From Cellulomonas sp. APG4 (lineage in GTDB: Bacteria; Actinomycetota; Actinomycetes; Actinomycetales; Cellulomonadaceae): a stretch of DNA of 64,000 nucleotides. Where the stretch lies: the NCBI RefSeq assembly GCF_009996735.1, contig NZ_JAACYI010000009.1:62001-126000 (forward strand), written 5' to 3'. The stretch's first letter is position 1, and each line of letters opens with the position of its first letter. Shown in pieces: positions 16,255 through 25,122 of this stretch. The notes beneath the pieces are model-generated. The model searched no databases and had not been told where the DNA came from. It worked only from the letters and a program-made list of their open reading frames with translations. The position numbers and the translations under genes are program-made.

Positions 16255-19200
16255 CGACGGCGCCCACCCCGCCCGTGTTCGACGTCTGCGGCCCGCTGCC
16301 CACCGGCACCACCGTGCTCGAGGCGAGCGCGGGGACCGGCAAGACGTTCACCATCGCGGCCCTCGCCACCCGTTACGTGGCCGAGGGCCTCGCCGAGCTG
16401 GGCGAGCTCATGCTCGTGACCTTCGGCCGTGCCGCGACCTCCGAGCTGCGCGACCGGGTCCGGGGCCGCCTGGTCTCCGCCGAGCGCGAGCTGCGTGCAC
16501 CCGAGGCGCACACGTCGGCCGACCCGGTGATCGCGCACCTCGCGGCGTGCGACGCGGACGAGCTCGGCCGACGCCGCGACCGCCTCACCCGTGCGCTCGC
16601 GCAGTTCGACGCGGCGACCATCACCACGACCCACGGCTTCTGCCAGCAGATGCTCACCGCCCTGGGGGTCGCGGCCGACGTCGACGCCGACGCGGCGCTC
16701 GTGCCCGACGTGAGCGAGCTGCGCGACGAGGTGGTCGACGACCTGTACCTGCGCCGCTACGCCGCCGAGCCACGACCGGCGCTCGACGTGGAGCAGGCGC
16801 GCGAGGTCGCCCGCGCGGCGCTCGACGACCCGCAGGCGGCGCTCGAACCGGCGGACGCCGAGCCCGACACCCCCGCCTGGCACCGCGTGCGGTTCGCCGA
16901 GGCCGTGCGGGCCGAGGTCGAGCTGCGCAAGCGCACCCGGCGCGTGCTCGACTACGACGACCTGCTCACCCTGCTGCGCGACGCGCTCACCGACCCCGTG
17001 ACCGGGGCCGCGGCCGCCGAGCGCGTGCGTGCCCGCTACCGCGTGGTGATGGTCGACGAGTTCCAGGACACGGACCCGGTGCAGTGGGAGATCCTGCGCA
17101 CGGCGTTCCACGGCCACCGCACCCTCGTGCTCATCGGCGACCCCAAGCAGGCGATCTACGCGTTCCGCGGCGCGGACGTCGTCACGTACCTCTCGGCGCA
17201 CGCCGAGGCGACGCACGTCGCGACCCTCGGCCGCAGCTGGCGGAGCGACGCCCCGCTCCTCACCGGGCTCGAGCACGTGCTGGGCCAGGCGGCACTCGGC
17301 GACCCGCGCATCGTCGTGCGACCCGTGGACGCCCAGCACACGGGACGCCGCCTCGAGGGCGGACCGCCGCTGCGGCTGCGCCAGGTCATGCGTGAGGCCT
17401 TCGGGGTCAAGGGCACCAAGAACCCGCCGATCGACGCGATCCGTGAGCTCGTGACGCAGGACCTCGCGGCCGACGTGGTGCGTCAGCTCGAAGAGACGCG
17501 CCTGCACGTCGACGGCGTGTGGCGACCGCTCGAGCCCGGTGACGTCGCGGTGCTCACCCACCGCAACGCCGATGCCGCCGCCGTGCGCGCCGCACTCGAG
17601 GCGGCGGGCGTCCCCGCGGTCGAGTCCGGGCTGTCCAGCGTGTTCGGCACCGACGCGGCCCGCCACTGGCGGCGCCTGCTCGTCTCGCTCACGCAGCCCG
17701 GTCACGCGGGCCGCGCCGTCGCGGTCGCACTCACACCGTTTGTGGGCTGGGACGCGACGCGGCTCGGCACCGCGACCGATGCCGAGCGCGACCACCTCGC
17801 GGACACGCTGCGCAGCTGGGCGCAGCTGCTCGCCGAGCGCGGGGTCGCGGCTCTGCTCGAGACCGCGACCGCCGAGGGGCTCGCGGAGCGGCTGCTCCGC
17901 GAGGAGAGCGGTGAACGCACCCTCACCGACCTGCGGCACGTGGGCCAGCTGCTGCACGAGGCCGCGACCGCGGGGTCGCTCGGCACCGCGGCCCTCACGG
18001 ACTGGCTCGGCCGACGCATCACCGACGCGGCGCAGGACACCGCCGAGGAGCGCAGCCGCCGTCTCGAGACCGACGCCGCCGCGGTCCAGGTGGTGACGAT
18101 CCACGCGAGCAAGGGGCTCGAGTTCCCCGTGGTGTACGTGCCGTTCGCGTGGAGCCGCTACGTCATGAGGAACCCCGGCACGTTCCGCGTGCACGACGAC
18201 GCGGGCAGGCGCGTGCTCGACGTGGGCGGCCCGACCGGGCCCGACTACGCCACGTGGAGCGCACGAGCGCTCGCCGAGGCCCAGGGCGAGGACCTGCGTC
18301 AGCTCTACGTGGCGCTGACGCGCGCGAGCTCCCAGGTGGTCGCGTGGTGGTCCCCGTCGTTCAACAGCAGGGCCGGCGCGCTCACGCGCGTGCTCCTCGG
18401 CGGCCATTCGCCCGGCGAGCAGCCGGCGGACTCCGTGACCCCCGGCAGCGACGACGCCGTCGGCGAGCGCCTCGCCTCGCTCGCGGCCGCCTCGGCCGGC
18501 ACGGTCGTGCACGAGCAGGTCACCGCCCGGCCCACCCCGCGCACGTGGACCCCACCGACCACCGCGCGGCCCGGTCTCGCCGTCGGGCGCCTGGACCGAG
18601 GCCTCGACGCGACGTGGCGTCGCACGTCGTACTCGGGCCTGACCGCGGCGGCGCACGAGCACCCGGGCGTCACGAGCGAGCCCGAGACCAGCGGCGTCCA
18701 GGACGAGCCCGACGTGGGCACGTCCGCCGTCGCGCCCGGCGACCACGGGACGGCGGCACCCGCGGCCGAGGCCCTCGAGCTGCCGATGGCCGACCTCCCG
18801 GGCGGGACGGGCTTCGGCACGCTCGTGCACGACGTCCTCGAGCACGTCGACACCTCGGCACCCGACCTCGACGCCGAGCTGCTCGAACGCACGCGCGCCT
18901 CGCTGCGCACCCACCTGCCCGGCGTCACGCCCGAGCAGCTCGCCGCAGCGCTCGCGCCCGTGCTGCACACCCCCCTCGGGCCGCTCGCCGGTGGCCGCAC
19001 GCTCGCGCAGGTGCCACCGCGTGACCGGCTCGCCGAGCTCGAGTTCGAGCTCCCGCTCGCCGGCGGGGACCACCGCGACACCGCCGCCCGGACCGCTCTG
19101 ACCCTGCGCGGCGTGGCCGACCTGCTCACCCACCACCTGCCCGACGACGACCCGTTCGCGGGGTACGCGGCGCGTCTCGCCGGGCTGGGGGCCGAGGAGG

Positions 19201-19631
19201 TGCGCGGGTACCTCACCGGGAGCATCGACGCCGTGCTGCGGGTGCCGACCCCACGGCCGGCCCACGAGGGCGACGGCGCCGACGTGCGCTACCTGGTGGT
19301 CGACTACAAGACCAACCGTCTGGCCCCCGCGGGTGAGCCGTTGACGCTCGCGCACTACCGGGCCGCGGCGATGGCCGAGGCCATGATGAGCTCGCACTAC
19401 CCGCTCCAGCTGCTGCTCTACTCCGCCGCGCTGCACCGGTACCTGCGCTGGCGCCAGCCCGGGTACGACCCCGAGCGCCACCTGGGCGGCGGGCTGTACC
19501 TGTTCGTGCGCGGCATGGTGGGCCCGGGCACGCCCGCGGTCGACGGCACGCCGTACGGCGTGATGGCCTGGCGGCCGCCGACGGGTCTCGTGACGGACCT
19601 CTCGGCGCTGCTGGACGGGAGGCCACGATGA
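16251..19631 (+). CDS. recB: Exodeoxyribonuclease V subunit beta (RecB)
   Basis: 3'-5' helicase and nuclease subunit of RecBCD, 1,126 residues. Visible motifs: Walker A ASAGTGKTFT (about residue 24), motif Ia VTFGRAATSELRDRV, Walker B with VMVDEFQDTDPVQWE (about 266), motif III GDPKQAIYAFRGAD, motif V VVTIHASKGLEFPVVYVP, motif VI QLYVALTRAS. The C-terminal nuclease carries VVDYKTNRL (about 1015), the catalytic Asp-x-Lys of the RecB family, and the following QLLLYSAALHRYLR. All catalytic residues are intact, so double-strand-end resection should be functional. ATGA overlaps on both sides imply coupled translation with recC and recD. Confidence 0.96.
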   Translation: MTTAPTPPVFDVCGPLPTGTTVLEASAGTGKTFTIAALATRYVAEGLAELGELMLVTFGRAATSELRDRVRGRLVSAERELRAPEAHTSADPVIAHLAACDADELGRRRDRLTRALAQFDAATITTTHGFCQQMLTALGVAADVDADAALVPDVSELRDEVVDDLYLRRYAAEPRPALDVEQAREVARAALDDPQAALEPADAEPDTPAWHRVRFAEAVRAEVELRKRTRRVLDYDDLLTLLRDALTDPVTGAAAAERVRARYRVVMVDEFQDTDPVQWEILRTAFHGHRTLVLIGDPKQAIYAFRGADVVTYLSAHAEATHVATLGRSWRSDAPLLTGLEHVLGQAALGDPRIVVRPVDAQHTGRRLEGGPPLRLRQVMREAFGVKGTKNPPIDAIRELVTQDLAADVVRQLEETRLHVDGVWRPLEPGDVAVLTHRNADAAAVRAALEAAGVPAVESGLSSVFGTDAARHWRRLLVSLTQPGHAGRAVAVALTPFVGWDATRLGTATDAERDHLADTLRSWAQLLAERGVAALLETATAEGLAERLLREESGERTLTDLRHVGQLLHEAATAGSLGTAALTDWLGRRITDAAQDTAEERSRRLETDAAAVQVVTIHASKGLEFPVVYVPFAWSRYVMRNPGTFRVHDDAGRRVLDVGGPTGPDYATWSARALAEAQGEDLRQLYVALTRASSQVVAWWSPSFNSRAGALTRVLLGGHSPGEQPADSVTPGSDDAVGERLASLAAASAGTVVHEQVTARPTPRTWTPPTTARPGLAVGRLDRGLDATWRRTSYSGLTAAAHEHPGVTSEPETSGVQDEPDVGTSAVAPGDHGTAAPAAEALELPMADLPGGTGFGTLVHDVLEHVDTSAPDLDAELLERTRASLRTHLPGVTPEQLAAALAPVLHTPLGPLAGGRTLAQVPPRDRLAELEFELPLAGGDHRDTAARTALTLRGVADLLTHHLPDDDPFAGYAARLAGLGAEEVRGYLTGSIDAVLRVPTPRPAHEGDGADVRYLVVDYKTNRLAPAGEPLTLAHYRAAAMAEAMMSSHYPLQLLLYSAALHRYLRWRQPGYDPERHLGGGLYLFVRGMVGPGTPAVDGTPYGVMAWRPPTGLVTDLSALLDGRPR

Positions 19632-21616
19632 CCGAGGCACCCTGGCCCCGCGGAGCGGGCGCACCCGACGCCGCGGCGCCGGTCGACGAGGCCGTCGGCA
19701 CGCGACCACCGGGCGTGGTCGAGGGCTTCGCGCCGCAGCTCGTGGTGGGCGCGGGCCCGCTGCTCGCCGAGTTCAACCGCGCGGGCGTGCTCGCCGCAGC
19801 CGACGTGCACGTGGCGCAGCGCCTCGGTCGGCTCACGGGTGAGGCGGACCCGCGGGTGCTCCTGGCGGTGGCCCTCGCCGTGCGTGCCGTGCGCGGCGGC
19901 TCGGTGTGCGTGGTCCTCGACGAGGCGGCCGAGCTCACGACCGTCGACCGCGACGACGACGGCGACGCGGTCGTCGACCTCACGACGCTGCCCTGGCCCG
20001 AGCCCGCCGCCTGGCGCGCCGCGGTCGAGCGCAGCCGGATGGTCGCGGCGGGGCCGGACGATCCCGCCGAGCTGCCCGCCCGGTTCGTCGACGGTCGCCT
20101 CTACCTCGACCGCTACTGGCGCGACGAGCAGGCCGTGCGCACCACGGTCGACCGTCGGCTGCGCGCCGAGGTGCCCGGGCCGCCCGACGACGCCCTGCGC
20201 GCCGCCGCCGTGCGCGTGTTCCCACCCGTCACGACGCCCGACGGCCGCGCGTTCACCAATGCGCGCCAACGCTGCGCCATCGCGGCCGTCGCGCACAGCA
20301 GGCTCACGGTCCTCACGGGCGGCCCGGGCACAGGCAAGACGACGACCGTGGCGCGACTGCTCGCGGCCCTGCAGGAGGTGCTCGGCCCCGGCCTGCGCGT
20401 CGCCCTCGCCGCCCCCACCGGCAAGGCCGCGGCGCGCCTCCAGGAGGCCGTGCACAGCGAGCTCGGCGAGCTCACGGCGCCCGACCGCGCTCGTGTGGGC
20501 ACCGTGCAGGCGACCACCGTGCACCGCCTGCTGGGGTGGCGGCCCGGCTCGTCGACCCGCTTCCGGCACGACCGCGACCACCACCTGCCGCACGACCTGG
20601 TGGTGGTGGACGAGACGTCGATGGTGTCGCTGCCACTCATGGCACGCCTGCTCGAGGCGCTGCGGCCCGAGGCCCGGCTGCTGCTGGTGGGCGACCCGGA
20701 TCAGCTCGCGTCCGTCGAGGCGGGTGCGGTGCTCGGCGACCTCGTCGCCCGCCCGCCCGTGGCCGACCGGCTCCCGGCGGTCGTCGCGCGCGTGCTGCCC
20801 GACGACGACGTCGGCGCGAGGGACACGCTGCGCAACGGCGTGGTCGAGCTGGTCGAGTCGCACCGGTTCGACGACGCCGTGGGACGACTCGCGCGTGCGA
20901 CGCGCGCCGCCGACACGGCCGCCGTGCTCGCCGAGCTGCGCGCGGGGTCACCCGACGTCGAGCTGGTCGAGGCCGGCGACGCCCCGACCGACGCGCACCT
21001 CGCAGGTGTGCGCTCGGACGTCGTCGAGGCGGGCGGCGCCCTCGTCGCCGCGGCACGGGCCGGGGACGAGGCGGGGGCCCTCGAGGCGCTCGGCCGCCAC
21101 CGTCTGCTGCTCGCCCATCGCACCGGCCCGGCCGGTGTCGCGGTGTGGTCCGAGCGGGTCGAGCGCTGGGTCGACGAGGCCGTGGGCGGCCTGGCCGTCG
21201 GCGACCACCGCGGCAGCCCCTGGTACCCCGGCCGCCCCCTGCTCGTCACGACCAACGACAGGGACACCGGGCTGTACAACGGCGACACCGGTGTGGTGGT
21301 CGACGACGGCGCGGGCGGCGTGATCGCCGTGTTCGGCGACCCGCACGCCCCGCGCCGAGTGCGCCCGCACAGGCTCCCGGCGGTGCAGACCGTGCACGCG
21401 ATGACCGTGCACCGCGGCCAGGGCAGTCAGTTCGACCGCGTCACCGTGCTGCTTCCGCCGGCGACGTCGCCGCTGCTCACGCGCGAGCTGTTCTACACCG
21501 CCGTCACCCGCGCTCGCAGCGCCGTGCGCGTGATCGGGAGCGCGGACGCCGTCGGGCTCGCAGTCCAGCGGCCCGTGCGCCGCGCGAGCGGCCTGCGCGA
21601 ACCCCTCGACCGCTGA
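19628..21616 (+). CDS. recD: Exodeoxyribonuclease V subunit alpha (RecD)
   Basis: 5'-3' helicase subunit of RecBCD, 662 residues. Walker A GGPGTGKTTTVARLL near residue 230, APTGKAAARLQEAV (motif Ia), DLVVVDETSMVSLPLMARLL (Walker B, about 325), GDPDQLASVEAGAVLGD (motif III), and the C-terminal HAMTVHRGQGSQFDRV with FYTAVTRARSAV (motifs V-VI). The N-terminal ~150 residues are the RecC-contacting domain. Overlaps recB by ATGA. The stop lies 32 bases from the stop of a convergent membrane-protein gene. With intact RecD the complex should be the full recombinase/exonuclease rather than a RecBC-only form. Confidence 0.95.
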   Translation: MTEAPWPRGAGAPDAAAPVDEAVGTRPPGVVEGFAPQLVVGAGPLLAEFNRAGVLAAADVHVAQRLGRLTGEADPRVLLAVALAVRAVRGGSVCVVLDEAAELTTVDRDDDGDAVVDLTTLPWPEPAAWRAAVERSRMVAAGPDDPAELPARFVDGRLYLDRYWRDEQAVRTTVDRRLRAEVPGPPDDALRAAAVRVFPPVTTPDGRAFTNARQRCAIAAVAHSRLTVLTGGPGTGKTTTVARLLAALQEVLGPGLRVALAAPTGKAAARLQEAVHSELGELTAPDRARVGTVQATTVHRLLGWRPGSSTRFRHDRDHHLPHDLVVVDETSMVSLPLMARLLEALRPEARLLLVGDPDQLASVEAGAVLGDLVARPPVADRLPAVVARVLPDDDVGARDTLRNGVVELVESHRFDDAVGRLARATRAADTAAVLAELRAGSPDVELVEAGDAPTDAHLAGVRSDVVEAGGALVAAARAGDEAGALEALGRHRLLLAHRTGPAGVAVWSERVERWVDEAVGGLAVGDHRGSPWYPGRPLLVTTNDRDTGLYNGDTGVVVDDGAGGVIAVFGDPHAPRRVRPHRLPAVQTVHAMTVHRGQGSQFDRVTVLLPPATSPLLTRELFYTAVTRARSAVRVIGSADAVGLAVQRPVRRASGLREPLDR

Positions 21617-21648
21617 GGCACCTCACGGAAGGTGACCCTGCCCGGCGC

Positions 21649-22503
21649 CTACGCTCGGCGCGGCCCGCGCAGCTCGCCCTGCCGCACGCGCTCGACCGCC
21701 TCGGCCGTCCCGAGCTCGGCACGGTCACGCGCATGGGTGCGGTAGTGCTCGACGAGCGCCACGACGAGGTTCGGATCGCTGCGGTACGTGGCGAGCGGGA
21801 GCACGAGCCGCGCGTCCGCGAGCGCCTGCGAGGCTCGCGCACCCGCAGCCGGCGTCACCGAACGGCGCCAGATCGTGAGCTGTACCGCCGGATCGACCGA
21901 GAGCCGGGGCGCCGTGACCTCGTCCCACGGCAGCAGCTCGATCTCGGTGCCGCGCCTGCGTCCCACGCCGTCGGGCGTGAGGACCAGGCGGGCCGCGCGG
22001 GCGCCGCCCGGGGGGTTGCGGAGCACGCCCACCAGCACGATCGCCGCGAGGACCAGTCCCACGAACGGCGACGTGAACCGCGTCGGGCCCATGTCCACGC
22101 CCTGGAGCCCGCCGAGCACGAGCAGGGCCGAGAAGAGCAGCGCGAGCCCCGCCCCCACCGGTCCGGCGAGGCGTGCGACGCGGGTGGGCGGCAGCTCGAG
22201 GCGCCGGCGCACCGTCTCGAGCTCGATCCGCCCGTCGCGCGGCGCGAGCACGAGCGAGCCCACGGCCACGCATCCGAGCACGAGCGCGGCCGCGATCGTG
22301 AGGCCCAGTGCGAGCACCAGCGGCTCACCGGACAGCATCATGACCACCGCACCGAGGCCCGCGAGCGGCACCACGAGTGCGAGGGGCACGAGGATCCGCG
22401 CGCGCCGGCCGCGTGCGAGCCGCACCGGCGGTCCGGTCTCGAGCGGCGGGTGCAGCACCACCACCCCACCGGGCGACCGGGCGGCGCCGTCGGCCGCCGT
22501 CAT
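21649..22503 (-). CDS. Membrane protein with PH-like cytoplasmic domain
   Basis: Protein of 284 residues. About four transmembrane segments (ILVPLALVVPLAGLGAVVMML; LALGLTIAAALVLGCVAVGSL; GAGLALLFSALLVLGGL; FVGLVLAAIVLVGVL) precede a cytoplasmic domain. That domain has the strand pattern of bacterial PH-like domains (RLVLTPDGVGRR, IELLPWDEVTAPRL). It is last in a four-gene minus-strand cassette with WXG100/EspC-like and SAV_915 proteins, and its start overlaps the previous stop by one base (TGATG). No specific function is known. I infer an accessory membrane component of that cassette. Confidence 0.7.
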   Translation of the reverse strand: MTAADGAARSPGGVVVLHPPLETGPPVRLARGRRARILVPLALVVPLAGLGAVVMMLSGEPLVLALGLTIAAALVLGCVAVGSLVLAPRDGRIELETVRRRLELPPTRVARLAGPVGAGLALLFSALLVLGGLQGVDMGPTRFTSPFVGLVLAAIVLVGVLRNPPGGARAARLVLTPDGVGRRRGTEIELLPWDEVTAPRLSVDPAVQLTIWRRSVTPAAGARASQALADARLVLPLATYRSDPNLVVALVEHYRTHARDRAELGTAEAVERVRQGELRGPRRA

Positions 22504-23717
22504 CAGCCGAACACCGAGTTCCACGCGTCCGAGACCCCGCCGCTCACGGAGTCCCACGCGTCCTCGGCGAAGTCGGTCGTCGCGTCCCACGCGTCCTCGA
22601 GCCCCGCGTCGATCGCCTCGCGCACGTCCTGCGGCACGAGCTCCTCGTACGCCCACACCGCGCCCGCGCCGATCGCCGCACCACCGATGACGACGGCGCC
22701 CGCGGTGGCCCACACGGGTGCGGTCGCGCCGAGGACGGCGACCACGGCCGCTCCGGCAGCGATCCCGCCCACCACGCCCGCGACCTCGCCGATCGCGACC
22801 GACGACGGCGAGCCCCCGGAGGCGATCTCCTGCCCGGCGAGCCCCAGGCTCAGCGCGTCGCCGACGAGCGGCAGGTGACGCAGCGGGCTGCGGCGCAGGC
22901 CGTCGACGACGTCGTCGAGCGCGTTCGCGGTGCGTCGCATCTCGGCCGGGTTCGCGGCCTCGGCCGCGGCGCGCACGGCCGGGTTGCCCGAGCGGAGGCC
23001 GTCACGGAACTCGGCTGCCTCGGCCCGCATCTGCTCGGCCCGCGCGCGGAGCTCGTCGATGTCCGCCGACAGGCGCTGGTCCTTCGCCTCGATCGCGTAG
23101 TCGAAGGCGATCTTGTTGGTCGCGGCGAGGCCGCCCAGCACCGTCGTGATCAGCGGCTCGCTCGCGGTGATGCCGCTCTCGAACGCCTCGAGGTTGTCGG
23201 TGATCCACTTCTCGAGCTCACCCCACGCGGTGCCCACGTCGGTCGCGATCCGGTTGTAGAGCTCGACCTTGGCGAGCTGCCGTTCGTACGCCGCCTGCTG
23301 CGCCTCGAACTGGTCGACCGCCGCCTGCGGGGCGTCGTCGGCCAGGCAGTACTGCGGCGGGACGGCGGCGTCGGGGGGCTCGATCACGGTGCCCGCGACC
23401 ACGAGGCCACCCGCACTCGCCTCGTCGCGCCAGTCGGCCATGTCGCTCTGCATCCGCTCGAGCTGGCCCGCGTAGGCGCGGAGCTTCTCGGCCGCGTCGC
23501 CCGCCGGACCCACCTGCTCGTCGGCCGCACGCATGAGCCGCTCGACGAACTCGAGGTAGGCCATGCCCGACTCGCCGTGCCACGCCGAGTGCCCCACACG
23601 CTGGTTGAGGCAGAAACCCGCGAACGCGTCGAGGGCGTTCTTCAGGGTGGGTGCGAGCCACTCGGCCGTCGCGCGCACCGAGGCCGGGCTGCCCGGCACG
23701 TGGGTGTCGATGCTCAC
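22503..23717 (-). CDS. WXG100-like helical protein with C-terminal membrane segment (secretion-type)
   Basis: Protein of 404 residues, GTG start at 23717. Residues about 10-75 form a helical hairpin with SAWHGESGMAYLEF, a W-x-G turn as in WXG100 proteins. Two long helical blocks follow (ERQLAKVELYNRIATDV; LSADIDELRARAEQMRAEAA). Then comes a Gly/Ala/Val-rich hydrophobic stretch (EVAGVVGGIAAGAAVVAVLG and ATAGAVVIGGAAIGAGAVWA), and a tail with three spaced DAW repeats (EDAWDATTDFAEDAWDS...). This resembles the scaffold of type VII secretion substrates, but no recognisable toxin domain follows. The gene overlaps its EspC-like neighbour by GTGA. Substrate or structural partner of a type VII-like system is inferred; no EccC/EssC gene is in the window. 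Confidence 0.65.
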   Translation of the reverse strand: MSIDTHVPGSPASVRATAEWLAPTLKNALDAFAGFCLNQRVGHSAWHGESGMAYLEFVERLMRAADEQVGPAGDAAEKLRAYAGQLERMQSDMADWRDEASAGGLVVAGTVIEPPDAAVPPQYCLADDAPQAAVDQFEAQQAAYERQLAKVELYNRIATDVGTAWGELEKWITDNLEAFESGITASEPLITTVLGGLAATNKIAFDYAIEAKDQRLSADIDELRARAEQMRAEAAEFRDGLRSGNPAVRAAAEAANPAEMRRTANALDDVVDGLRRSPLRHLPLVGDALSLGLAGQEIASGGSPSSVAIGEVAGVVGGIAAGAAVVAVLGATAPVWATAGAVVIGGAAIGAGAVWAYEELVPQDVREAIDAGLEDAWDATTDFAEDAWDSVSGGVSDAWNSVFG

Positions 23718-24010
23718 TCGTCCCCCATGGTGTCGAGCGCGGAGCGGAACGCCTCGGCCGCCGACTCGTCGGTGCGGCGGGTGTCCGCGACGATCTCGTC
23801 GAGCACCGCGCCGGCGACGCGTGACGCCGTCGCGAGGTCGTCCGCGCGCGGCGCGAGCTTCGCGACGATCGAGGCGATCACGTCGCTCGCGACCCCGCCG
23901 TCGACCGACGTGGGCACCGAGGTGAGGGCTTCCTCGAGATCCTCGGCCGCCATGCGGTGGCGGCCGGCCATCTGCTCGATGACCTCGAGCTCCATCTGGA
24001 TCTCGCTCAT
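23714..24010 (-). CDS. EspC/WXG100-like small secretion-associated protein
   Basis: All-helical protein of 98 residues without cysteine, signal peptide or membrane segment. Length and pattern (first helix MELEVIEQMAGRHRMAAEDL, central Gly/Val turn, second helix DDLATASRVAGAVLDEIV, acidic tail AFRSALDTMGDE) fit the EspC/DUF2580 branch of the WXG100 superfamily, whose members accompany ESX secretion substrates. It overlaps its neighbours on both sides by 4 bases. Small WXG-type gene followed by a large one is the usual order for heterodimeric substrates, suggesting the two proteins bind each other. Family assignment is by eye. Confidence 0.65.
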   Translation of the reverse strand: MSEIQMELEVIEQMAGRHRMAAEDLEEALTSVPTSVDGGVASDVIASIVAKLAPRADDLATASRVAGAVLDEIVADTRRTDESAAEAFRSALDTMGDE

Positions 24011-24579
24011 GCGATGCGCCCCTCCCGGCGGTGCTGCTCGGGCACGTGCAGGTCGAAGACCACCACGTCGTACGGCTGACGTCGCTTGACCTCGCCGAGC
24101 GACGCCGTCGGCAGCGCGACCCACGGCTGCTCAGGGCCGCAGCCCGCGGCGAGACGGTCGAGCGCGGTGTAGGCGAGCAGCGCGGGACGCCCGTCGCGCA
24201 GCGGACGCACCTCGACGCTGGCGCCGTCGTCGCGCACCGGCAGGTACACGACGGGTGGTGGCGCGGTGCGGCCCCGCCCGCCGGCCCGCGCACCTTCCCC
24301 GCCCGACGGCGCCGCGGTGGCCGTGGCGGCGTGCGCGGGCGGCGGCTCGTCGAGCACCAGCGCGTCGAAGGGGCCGTAGACGTCGTCGAGCTGCTCGGTG
24401 CGGGCGAGCGTCCAGCGCTGCTCGGGGCCGCACAGGTCGACCAGCCGGTCGAGCGAGGAGTACGCGAGCAGGGCCCGACGGCCGTCCGCGAGGCCGTGCA
24501 GCAGCACGAGCAGGTCGTCGGGCGTCGAGTCGTCGGTGCACAGCAGGTACACGAACGGTGGGACCGGTCGGTCGACCAC
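24007..24579 (-). CDS. Tandem SAV_915-domain protein
   Basis: Cytoplasmic protein of 190 residues made of two copies of the SAV_915 domain joined by a Gly/Arg/Ala linker (about residues 85-105). Copy 1: RRALLAYSSLDRLVDLCGPEQRW and a hydrophobic strand FDALVLD. Copy 2: RPALLAYTALDRLAAGCGPEQPW and YDVVVFD. The pattern xALLAYxxLDRLxxxCGPEQxW is shared, so the gene arose by internal duplication. SAV_915 proteins have no assigned function but are often encoded beside WXG100-type genes in actinobacteria. First gene of the cassette; GTG start at 24579 with a GAGAGGGGG site upstream. An adaptor or chaperone role is a guess. Confidence 0.75.
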   Translation of the reverse strand: MVDRPVPPFVYLLCTDDSTPDDLLVLLHGLADGRRALLAYSSLDRLVDLCGPEQRWTLARTEQLDDVYGPFDALVLDEPPPAHAATATAAPSGGEGARAGGRGRTAPPPVVYLPVRDDGASVEVRPLRDGRPALLAYTALDRLAAGCGPEQPWVALPTASLGEVKRRQPYDVVVFDLHVPEQHRREGRIA

Positions 24580-24658
24580 GCGTGCCCCCTCTCGTGGGCC
24601 CAGCCGGGACGCCGGGCGAGCGAGAGTCTAGGGAGCGCCGCCCGGGGCGCGCACGGGA

Positions 24659-24958
24659 TCAGCCGTGCCGCGAGACGCGCCGCACGAGCTCGCACATCTG
24701 GTGTGCCGTCATGAGCTGGACGTCCTTCTCGGCGAGCACCCACACCTGCGGGTCGGTGATGTGCCCGTCGGCCCGCTCGACCACGAAGCTCGCGCCCCCG
24801 CGCTCGGCCGACGGCAGGGGTGTCAGGTGCGAGGTGACCGGGTAGCCGCGGAGGGGGTGCATGCCGTGGAGGACCACTGCTGCGCCGCGCGAGAAAGGCA
24901 CTGCTCCGCCGCGCGGGACGGACGGTGCTGGTGCGCTGGGGGTGAGGGTCGCGCTCAC
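24659..24958 (-). CDS. Small hypothetical protein, paralogue of the protein at 31235-31504
   Basis: Protein of 99 residues starting at GTG 24958, with no signal peptide. After a Ser/Pro-rich head it carries VLHGMHPLRGYPVTSHLTPL, SFVVERADGHITDPQVW and AHQMCELVRRV. The same order of features (HGxxP, PVTxH, VExAxGxI, PxxW, LxxLVRxV) occurs in the protein at 31235-31504, so the two are paralogues. No known domain was recognised. It lies upstream of the SAV_915 cassette, separated by 79 bases, and could be its first gene. The initiation site is only moderately supported (weak GGCAGG). Confidence 0.55.
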   Translation of the reverse strand: MSATLTPSAPAPSVPRGGAVPFSRGAAVVLHGMHPLRGYPVTSHLTPLPSAERGGASFVVERADGHITDPQVWVLAEKDVQLMTAHQMCELVRRVSRHG

Positions 24959-25122
24959 GGGGGCCTGCCGAGGTTCACCAGGGGCGTCGCCGGCTGCGTT
25001 GCCCGTACCTCTTCATCGGCACAGGTCGACGGGCGGTGACCGCCGCAACCGGGTGAAGCTGCCGACGCGCGCCAGGGGCCGGGCGCACGTAGCGTCGAAC
25101 GGAGCTACCCCGAGGAGCGCGC

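Noticed and set aside
15918-19709. 1,263-codon open frame antisense to recC/recB
   Set aside because: Product is Arg/Gly/Val-rich without motifs; recB on the other strand carries all helicase and nuclease motifs.
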